Assembly: GCF_002005305.1 (NCBI RefSeq)
Contig: NZ_CP014782.1
Coordinates: forward strand, 5,890,001 to 5,954,000
From: Shewanella psychrophila
GTDB lineage: Bacteria; Pseudomonadota; Gammaproteobacteria; Enterobacterales; Shewanellaceae
DNA length: 64,000 bases
Reading direction: 5' to 3'
The notes beneath the pieces are model-generated. The model was given only the letters and a program-made list of their open reading frames with translations, did not search any database and was not told the DNA's origin. Positions within the stretch are counted from its first letter, which is position 1, and each line of letters begins with the position of its first letter. Below are positions 57,794 to 64,000 of this stretch, one piece after another. The translations under genes were made by a program, and so were the position numbers.

Positions 57794-58994
57794 CGTGAGC
57801 CCCCAGAGTCATAACATATTGAAGAGTTAGAACGTTATCGTCTTCGATACCGAAGTAATTGGTACCTTTTTGATTGGTGTACTGCAGACGAACCGTAGAG
57901 AAATGGCTGTGATGCCAAGCCAGGCTCACTTCGGTTTCCTTTAACTTCTGGGCATCAAAATGATTGCCATGGAGCTCCTGAACATCTGTCTCACCATAAC
58001 GTACACCCGCTGACCAGTTTGGACTAAACTGATACACGCTACTCAAATACCAACCTTGCATATCATCAACACTGTCAGCTGAATGTTCGTCGTTATCATG
58101 ACCATCTTCGAGGGGAGCAAAGTCTGTCACCCTGAAGTATTCACCACTGACTGTGAGGTGTTGATATTTATAGTTACCATTCGGAGCCCACTTATAGACG
58201 AAATCGGCAATATAGGTGTTTTCACCGGTAAAGGTGGCGCTATGGCTGTGATCGTGACCTTCATGCCCAGCGGCCAGGGTGGCATGATCTTCGTGCTCAC
58301 CTTCAACCATACGCCCATTCTCGTTACGCAGGTAACTTAGGCCAGCCTGCCATGAACCATTACCGATATCACCACCTAGCTTGGTATAGGCGGTGTAGAC
58401 ACCAATATTTTTATACTCACGCTCGGCGTGATCATGACCTTCATGCTCTTCATGTTCACCACCGGCGGCACGCATGCTGTCACCCTTGAAACCTTCCAGA
58501 CCCATGGTCCAGTAGAGATCCGTTGGTGCCACATAATTTAGACGCACACCGTCATCGAAATAATGACTACCCAGGAAGGCACGATATGCCCCTGGACGGT
58601 CCGAGAAGGCATCGGTATGAACATGCTGATTATTCAAGTAACCCACATCCGATAGAAAACGACCCGCACGGATAGAGAATCCCCCTGGCATGGCTAAGGT
58701 TTGAATAAAGGCTTCTTCCAGGCCCAACTCTGTTTCACCTTCATGCATCTCAATCACGGCAGTCAATTTACCGTAGAACATATCGTCGATATTGGCACTC
58801 ATGGCTATCTCAGTGTGCCCTAGACCAAAGCCTTCTCCACGTTCGGCCATGGGACGTTCGGTGTTTTGATAGTAACCATCGAGTACGGCACTGATCGCCG
58901 GATTCGTCAGAGTTGGATTTTCAGCGAAGGCTGAAGTCGTAAAAAAGGCACATGCAGCGGCCACGCATGATACGCGGTTATTTAAAACGGTCAT
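57777..58994 (-). CDS. Histidine-rich outer-membrane beta-barrel, probable metal-uptake porin
   Basis: 405 residues from ATG 58994 (GGAG upstream). Signal peptide ending STSAFA-like (FFTTSAFAENP). The rest shows alternating amphipathic strands and aromatic girdles ending in F, typical of a porin. Two loops are dense in His/Glu: GGEHEEHEGHDHAERE and GEHEDHATLAAGHEGHDHSH, with a third EDGHDNDEH. First gene of the cluster with ZnuA- and ZnuB-like genes, so it is a likely outer-membrane entry route for zinc. The role is inferred from context and loop composition. Confidence 0.8.
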   Translation of the reverse strand: MTVLNNRVSCVAAACAFFTTSAFAENPTLTNPAISAVLDGYYQNTERPMAERGEGFGLGHTEIAMSANIDDMFYGKLTAVIEMHEGETELGLEEAFIQTLAMPGGFSIRAGRFLSDVGYLNNQHVHTDAFSDRPGAYRAFLGSHYFDDGVRLNYVAPTDLYWTMGLEGFKGDSMRAAGGEHEEHEGHDHAEREYKNIGVYTAYTKLGGDIGNGSWQAGLSYLRNENGRMVEGEHEDHATLAAGHEGHDHSHSATFTGENTYIADFVYKWAPNGNYKYQHLTVSGEYFRVTDFAPLEDGHDNDEHSADSVDDMQGWYLSSVYQFSPNWSAGVRYGETDVQELHGNHFDAQKLKETEVSLAWHHSHFSTVRLQYTNQKGTNYFGIEDDNVLTLQYVMTLGAHGAHQF

Positions 58995-59251
58995 TTGTTT
59001 CTCCAAAATACAGCATAGGTCCCCTAACATTTTTATAAATATTAAGTAATTAGGTGTTAGGTGGACTAAATCAAAAAAATTCGTATTACGAGTAAGTTAA
59101 CTAAACAAATCCATGCTCAAGCCAGAGGAATAATGGCCTCAGGCATAGCCTTAACAGCTTGAATGGGTGGCAGACAGGTACAGAAAGTACAGTCATCCCG
59201 TCCCAAAATTGAGCTCGCGATTGAAATTTAGTTAACTGAGATTGATTTGAT

Positions 59252-59536
59252 TTACGCTACAGGAGGGGCGCGACTGCGAAAAACACTGACATGTGACGCT
59301 AGGCGCTTACATACCAGATAGGAGACTGGTTCAAATGTTTGCGTTGAAGCCGGAAGGCTAAATGGAATACTCGGTAAGAGTTTATTGAGCTGATGTTTAT
59401 GGAAGCAGAGAGTACAGTGACCCTTAGCACCATGATCTATATGCTCAACACTGTGGACAGAAGCGGCAAACGACAGGCAGATCAATATGGCTGATAGCCA
59501 TAAAGCAATTCCTCGTCTTACACTATTACTGACCAT
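59252..59536 (-). CDS. Small exported Cys/His-rich protein, possible zinc chaperone
   Basis: 94 residues from ATG 59536. Signal-like segment (GIALWLSAILICLSFAASVHS), then HIDHGAKGHCTLCFHKHQ, a compact cluster of His and CxxC suited to metal binding, and a terminal FRSRAPPVA. Proteins of this layout near zinc uptake genes are sometimes called zinc chaperones; this is by layout and context. Same overall plan as 36823-37209. Confidence 0.6.
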   Translation of the reverse strand: MVSNSVRRGIALWLSAILICLSFAASVHSVEHIDHGAKGHCTLCFHKHQLNKLLPSIPFSLPASTQTFEPVSYLVCKRLASHVSVFRSRAPPVA

Positions 59537-59875
59537 GAAAACCACCGTAGAAAACACAAATTAATATCTACCTCGAGTCTAGACGAGGTAAAATCGCGTC
59601 CAATTTTATGCAAACAGACAGTTAAGTCAAGTTACGAATTTAATAAAAATAGCTAATATTCAAAAAATAAATGTAAGCAGAAATGAGTCTGTGTGAAAAA
59701 TCGGCGCGCTAATACCGGATATTCATCGATAAACTATGATGAAATAACAAGATCTATATCACCTTATCCTTGACCACAATTAATACTGACTTAAGCTCTT
59801 AAGTCTAAAATTACAACAGATAGCTAATAAGTTAACCTTATTGAGCAGAGCTAAAACCATTAAGGAAGTAACACC
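59537..59875. other. Intergenic region with palindrome
   Basis: TACCTCG at 59569-59575 and CGAGGTA at 59584-59590 form an inverted repeat with 8-nt spacer about 35 bp upstream of the Cys/His protein gene, a candidate operator. AAGGAAG at 59862-59868 serves the small gene that follows. No other gene seen. Confidence 0.5.
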
Positions 59876-60001
59876 ATGATAGAGTTCTTACGTGAAAACG
59901 GTAAAATGATCTTTTGGACGACAGCTTTCTTCATCGCCATAGGTAGCGGGATCTACTATGTCGATGCAGCTCTAGAAGCACAAGTAACGGTTATTGATTA
60001 A
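59876..60001 (+). CDS. 41-residue small membrane protein
   Basis: ATG 59876 preceded by AAGGAAG at good spacing; TAA at 59999-60001. One transmembrane segment (MIFWTTAFFIAIGSGIYYV) between a charged N-terminus (MIEFLRENGK) and an acidic C-terminus. No family recognised. The ribosome-binding site and clean hydrophobic profile make it more likely real than chance. Confidence 0.65.
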   Translation: MIEFLRENGKMIFWTTAFFIAIGSGIYYVDAALEAQVTVID

Positions 60002-60032
60002 GACCGAGGTTCAATAAATATTCCACTTAGAG

Positions 60033-60368
60033 TTAGCGATACTTCTGCCTATGCTCGCTATCGTCGACCTCTTTAATCTCAGGCGCTTGTGTTACCTTTA
60101 GGTGATCCATCATATGGCTGACAAGTAAGACAATCACAGCCACTATGGCCAGAGGTGTGGTTAGATTACGCATCTCAGGCTCAAAATAACCATAGACTAA
60201 AGCAGCGACTCCAGAGTAGAAGGCGACGATCTTTAAACGAGTGAGAATAGGGTTCTTACCTAACCAAGCATCACAATGGGGGCACTGGATCTGCGCATTT
60301 AAACCTTTTCCACGCTGATTCTTGACCGCATTGACACCAAAGGTCTTACTACAATGAGTACATAACAC
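60033..60368 (-). CDS. Zinc-ribbon membrane protein
   Basis: 111 residues starting at GTG 60368. An N-terminal zinc ribbon (CTHCSK...CPHCDAW) precedes two hydrophobic helices (IVAFYSGVAALVYGYF; LAIVAVIVLLVSHMM) and a charged tail. No recognised function; the ribbon probably faces the cytoplasm. Lies near the zinc-uptake cluster, but no link is shown. Confidence 0.7.
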   Translation of the reverse strand: MLCTHCSKTFGVNAVKNQRGKGLNAQIQCPHCDAWLGKNPILTRLKIVAFYSGVAALVYGYFEPEMRNLTTPLAIVAVIVLLVSHMMDHLKVTQAPEIKEVDDSEHRQKYR

Positions 60369-60583
60369 AGGCTGGATCTCTTTCGTTTAACCAAAATTCG
60401 GTGAAAGAGTTTAACAGAATCTGAGTTAAAATAATGCCGTTAATCAGCCTCTATATTCCCCCTCCCTTATGACTACTTAAGCATTAATTTAATTAACTAA
60501 TAACGATAATTTGCTAATGCGAATTTACACTAACCCGATCAAAGTAATACTATAAGCGCCTAAAAAAGTAACAGGATCTTACT

Positions 60584-62188
60584 ATGTATCGCACATTCAC
60601 CCTGATCATGCTCACTCTCATGACGCTTATCGGGACTCAAGTACAGGCCGAAGAGGCAGATATTGCTTCTGAGCTCACCTCTTTGCAGCAATCCATCGAC
60701 CGCGATGTCATTCAGTTGCGAGAGGATCAAGGAGAATTATCTCTATTCACCGAATATCGTATTAAGCAAAAATCGGCTCTATTACATCAAAGGCTCGAAG
60801 AGTTAATGAATTTAGCCCCTTTAAACGCCGAGTTGCTCGCCCCCTATGTTAAAGATCATCTCAAGTTTATTGAGGCTGTCGACACCTATTACCTAAGTGG
60901 CATGCACATTCTCAAAACAACATTGGGTAAAGGCAATGACGCCGATGTCATGATGCAACTAACCAATAGAGAGTTAGAGCGTGATGACATGCTACAAGCC
61001 AAGTCTGAGGCTTTGAACTGGGCAGAAAAGCTATCTATCGATACTGGCGATGTGAAACAGAAACTCACCGACAGCTTGATTGAGCGAGCCGATAATTTAG
61101 ATAGTCTGGTGCACTTTACCCAAGACAGATTAAAAGTGGCTGTGGCTGATGCGAGTTTGGCGGGTAAGGATGTCTCAGGCGAGCAAACGGCTAAGGTCAC
61201 TCAGCTTAATGAGAGGCTATCCCATAGTAGTTCCAGTCTAGGGGTATCGATTCAACTATTGGATACTTTGGGACAAGACACCTCGGAGCTTAAGCAGACC
61301 CTATTTAGTACATCTGGCGACATCACTCAAGATGTACTCAATCTAGATGTAGCTAGCAGTTTAGTCGAGCAGTGGCTGACTACGGCGAAAAACCAGGCCA
61401 TAGACAATGGTCCTAGCTTTGTTTTCAAGGTATTTATCTTCCTGCTAATCTTAGTGATTGCTAGCTTAGTCGGCAAAGGCGTTGAGAAGCTGGTTAGAAA
61501 AGCGGTAAGCAACTCAAAACTCAAGTTCAGCAAGCTACTACAAGAGTTTTTTACTTCTCTATCGGGCAAAGCGGTATTCACAATTGGTGTGCTGATAGCG
61601 CTATCTCAACTCGGTTTCGAGCTAGGTCCCTTGTTAGCAGGCTTTGGTGTTGCCGGTGTTATTATTGGTTTTGCCTTACAAGACACCTTATCCAATTTTG
61701 CTTCCGGCATGATGATACTGGTCTACCGCCCCTATGACGTCGGCGACCTTATCAATGCAGCTGGAGTGACAGGTAAGGTGAGTCACATGAGTCTTGTGTC
61801 GACCACAATTAAGACCTTAGATAACCAGAGACTCATCATCCCGAATAATAAAATCTGGGGAGATACCATCAATAACATCACAGTCGAGCATCAAAGACGT
61901 GTCGATATGACCTTCGGCATCGGCTACGGTGATGATATTGAAAAAGCAGAACGAGTGCTTATGGATATAGTCACATCACATCCTAAAACCCTCAAGAATC
62001 CTGAGCCTATGGTCAAGTTGCATACCTTAGGCGAGTCTTCGGTAGACTTTATTGTACGCCCCTGGGCGAAGCCAGAAGATTACTGGGATGTTTATTGGGA
62101 TATTACCCGTGAAGTGAAGATGCGCTTCGACAGAGAAAACATCAGCATTCCGTTCCCACAACGCGATGTACATGTTTATCAAAGCTAA
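60584..62188 (+). CDS. MscS-family mechanosensitive channel
   Basis: 534 residues with AGGA upstream and a signal peptide (LTLMTLIGTQVQAEE). A long periplasmic helical domain (about 25-270) precedes TM segments and the MscS core: the pore helix GFGVAGVIIGFALQDTLSNFASGMMIL, then PYDVGDLI and the beta domain with VSTTIKTLDNQRLIIPNNKIW. C-terminal mixed domain complete. Opens under membrane tension to protect against hypo-osmotic shock. Confidence 0.94.
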   Translation: MYRTFTLIMLTLMTLIGTQVQAEEADIASELTSLQQSIDRDVIQLREDQGELSLFTEYRIKQKSALLHQRLEELMNLAPLNAELLAPYVKDHLKFIEAVDTYYLSGMHILKTTLGKGNDADVMMQLTNRELERDDMLQAKSEALNWAEKLSIDTGDVKQKLTDSLIERADNLDSLVHFTQDRLKVAVADASLAGKDVSGEQTAKVTQLNERLSHSSSSLGVSIQLLDTLGQDTSELKQTLFSTSGDITQDVLNLDVASSLVEQWLTTAKNQAIDNGPSFVFKVFIFLLILVIASLVGKGVEKLVRKAVSNSKLKFSKLLQEFFTSLSGKAVFTIGVLIALSQLGFELGPLLAGFGVAGVIIGFALQDTLSNFASGMMILVYRPYDVGDLINAAGVTGKVSHMSLVSTTIKTLDNQRLIIPNNKIWGDTINNITVEHQRRVDMTFGIGYGDDIEKAERVLMDIVTSHPKTLKNPEPMVKLHTLGESSVDFIVRPWAKPEDYWDVYWDITREVKMRFDRENISIPFPQRDVHVYQS

Positions 62189-62224
62189 CAAGCGCTAACT
62201 CCCATAGGTATAACACCACAGAAC

Positions 62225-62260
62225 AAAGAGTTCCTAGGCTCTAGAGCCTAGGAACTCTTT
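62225..62260 (+). terminator. Terminator of the MscS gene (CTAGGCTCTAG type)
   Basis: AAAGAGTTCCTAGGCT is followed by its near-perfect complement CTAGAGCCTAGGAACTCTTT, an 18-bp arm palindrome with T-rich tail. Confidence 0.85.
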
Positions 62261-62264
62261 TATA

Positions 62265-62533
62265 TTATACCAACCTCATTAAATATCTGCTCAGTTCAGA
62301 GCCGCTCAGGCTTTTCAATTCAAGACGTATTGATGTAGAAATGGTTATTCCCTTTTAAGTCAGTGCAACGCAGAAGTGAAACGCCAGAGAGGCTCACGTA
62401 GTGCGGGTTTCAAGCCCTTTATGCTGCGTTAAATGTTCTCGATATAGAATAACTATTAGCTTCAAACATCCGCCTTGCCTACAGAACTTTGAACTCCCGC
62501 TGAAAGATCACATATTCAATAGGGTTGGTATTA
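62265..62533. mobile_element. MITE-like non-coding element
   Basis: About 269 bp bounded by imperfect 22-bp inverted ends: left TTATACCAACCTCATTAAAT at 62265, right the complement of TAATACCAACCCTATTGAAT ending at 62533. An inner palindrome pairs AACGCAG (about 62370) with CTGCGTT (about 62429). No ORF of note. The right end contains the fhs stop codon. The TTATACC terminus is shared with the element at 8517-8802. Confidence 0.5.
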
Positions 62534-64000
62534 AGCCAATCCAACTATCTCATCTTGCTCATTTATGTCGATATTCAGGTACCCTGGCTTCACGCCTAAG
62601 CCTGGCATTGTCATCACCTTACCGACTAAGGCTGTAATAAAGCCTGCTCCAGCATTGATCTTAAATTGGGTTATTGGCAAATCAAAATCTTTGGGGATCC
62701 CTTTCACCTTAGGATCATGACAGATAGACAAAGGAGTTTTGGCTACACAGATCCCTAATCCATCTAACCCTATGGCTTTTATCTGACTAAGCTGCTGTTT
62801 TGCTTCGTCAGATAAGATTATCCCCTTCGCCCCATAGCCTGATTCGGCAATCGCCATTAGTTTTGCTTCCAAACTAGACTCTAAGGGATAGAGAAATCTA
62901 AACTCAGAGGCTTGCTCTGTGGCACTGACGACGATTCTTGCTAGTGCCTCGGCGCCAGACGCTCCTTCACTAAAGGCATTACTGACTTCACAGCCAAAGG
63001 CGGATGTTTCAGCCACCGCCGATTTGAGCCATTGAAGTTCTTCTTCTGTATCTGTGGGGAACCGATTAATCGCCACCACCACTGGAATACCGTATTGACT
63101 CACATTGTCTATATGCCACTTTAGGTTAGCGAACCCGGCCACAAGTCGTTCCATATCCGGTAGATTAATATCATTTCGAGATTCGAGTCCAGAATTAGCC
63201 TTGAGGGCTTTTAGGGTCGCTACAACAACAGCCGTATCGGGCGCTCTGCCCGACTCTCTGACCTTGATATTACAAAATTTCTCGAAGCCCATATCTGAAC
63301 CGAAACCACCTTCCGTTATCACGAATTCTGACAGTTTTAGTGCGATTTTATCGGCAATAATCGATGAATTACCGTGTGCAATATTGGCAAAGGGACCAGC
63401 GTGGATAAGGCACGGGTCCCCGGTTAAGGTCTGCATCAGAGTAGGCTCTATCGCATCGCTCATAATGACTGTCATAGCACCTGCAACTCCTACATCTTCT
63501 GCGGTGATAGGGTGCCCTTGTGTATCTAATGCCAATATCAAACGGCCGATACGCCGACGCATATCCTTCAGACCCCGACTCAAGGCGAGTATAGCCATCA
63601 GCTCAGATGCCGCCGTAATATCGAAGCCGGAATCATGTACGGGCCCATTATTATCCCCTATCCCCACACTGATATTTCTTAAGCTACGCTCATTATGATC
63701 TACAACCCTGCGCCATAGGATCTGTTTAGCGTCGATATTAAGAGGATCAGATCCAGATTGCGCAACATACTCCTCTCGAGATAATCTGGATTCATGAAAA
63801 AGGCACGCATCGATAGCTGCGGCTGCCAAGTTGTGGGCACTGCTGACTGCATGGATATCGCCAGTGAGGTGCAGGTTAAGCTCCTCCATAGGCACGACCT
63901 GGGCAAATCCGCCACCAGCGGCCCCACCCTTTATACCAAATACAGGCCCCATGCTGGGCTGACGTATACAGGCAGTAGCACACTTACCTATGGCATTTAA
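62531..64000 (-). CDS. fhs: Formate--tetrahydrofolate ligase (5' end outside window)
   Basis: C-terminal 490 codons; the frame is open to the right edge and the ATG at 63952 is internal (upstream codons read ...ACIRQPS before [15 protein letters not shown]). The enzyme makes 10-formyl-THF from formate, THF and ATP. Family segments: [75 protein letters not shown], and the C-terminal [17 protein letters not shown]. The stop codon lies in the end of the MITE-like element. Confidence 0.95.
   Translation of the reverse strand, partial: LNAIGKCATACIRQPSMGPVFGIKGGAAGGGFAQVVPMEELNLHLTGDIHAVSSAHNLAAAAIDACLFHESRLSREEYVAQSGSDPLNIDAKQILWRRVVDHNERSLRNISVGIGDNNGPVHDSGFDITAASELMAILALSRGLKDMRRRIGRLILALDTQGHPITAEDVGVAGAMTVIMSDAIEPTLMQTLTGDPCLIHAGPFANIAHGNSSIIADKIALKLSEFVITEGGFGSDMGFEKFCNIKVRESGRAPDTAVVVATLKALKANSGLESRNDINLPDMERLVAGFANLKWHIDNVSQYGIPVVVAINRFPTDTEEELQWLKSAVAETSAFGCEVSNAFSEGASGAEALARIVVSATEQASEFRFLYPLESSLEAKLMAIAESGYGAKGIILSDEAKQQLSQIKAIGLDGLGICVAKTPLSICHDPKVKGIPKDFDLPITQFKINAGAGFITALVGKVMTMPGLGVKPGYLNIDINEQDEIVGLA

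Noticed and set aside
58995..59060. Zur box upstream of the histidine-rich porin
   Set aside because: AT-rich sequence with only partial likeness to the GAAATGTTATA...TATAACATTTC type palindrome; not enough to call.
63105..63698. 197-codon plus-strand frame opposite fhs
   Set aside because: Antisense shadow of a well-supported fhs reading frame.

Overview
The window looks like chromosomal DNA of a marine gammaproteobacterium, most likely a Shewanella. This rests on the pentahaem nitrite reductase NrfA, RapA, RraB, groESL with a GGM tail, a chromosomal Qnr-type pentapeptide protein, families common in that genus (DUF2999, DUF3530) and many small interspersed palindromic repeats. Species is not determinable from the sequence alone. 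No rRNA, tRNA or CRISPR array was seen. Both edges cut genes: an HTATIP2-like oxidoreductase on the left and formate--tetrahydrofolate ligase on the right.

Layout. 0-8 kb: housekeeping and single-enzyme genes (rhodanese, GFA-fold protein, lipoprotein, ppiB, PEP-mutase-like enzyme, secreted M28 peptidase, DSD1-like PLP enzyme). The 3' end of the peptidase gene is followed by two extra 135-bp in-frame copies. 8-23 kb: an accessory-rich stretch with a possible sigma54/NtrC-type promoter, a MITE-like element that has captured a fragment of the neighbouring glutamine amidotransferase gene, two AraC regulators, nrfA, a REP-associated (RAYT) transposase gene bracketed by REP-like cores, a TonB-domain lipoprotein gene broken by a TGA, an M48 protease fused to a type IV pilin-like domain, two periplasmic solute-binding proteins and a lone panB. 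23-36 kb: groESL behind a sigma32-type promoter, a MATE exporter next to a Qnr-family gene, a polysaccharide deacetylase flanked by a repeat pair, and a LysR regulator divergent from an RND efflux pair. 36-53 kb: small secreted proteins (one built of DFSKT repeats), a large metzincin protease, a hybrid sensor kinase, PhoH/PIN, RapA, DUF3530, an enoyl-CoA hydratase-like protein, and a response regulator/diguanylate cyclase pair. 53-54.5 kb: an IS50 (Tn5-type) relative with both ends visible and a nonsense-interrupted transposase. 54.5-64 kb: rraB, plsC, a zinc-type uptake cluster (histidine-rich porin, binding protein, permease, no ATPase), small metal-site proteins, an MscS channel, a second MITE-like element and fhs.

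Functional links. The clearest working units are groES-groEL, the RND adaptor-pump pair, the response regulator-diguanylate cyclase pair, and the porin-ZnuA-ZnuB-like cluster with its nearby Cys/His-rich small protein. MATE, Qnr-like and RND genes lie within 10 kb and give the region a drug-tolerance flavour. No complete undescribed multi-gene system stands out. The most unusual items are the M48-pilin fusion, the gene-capturing MITE, the stop-separated tandem repeats and the ATPase-less zinc cluster with its histidine-loop porin.
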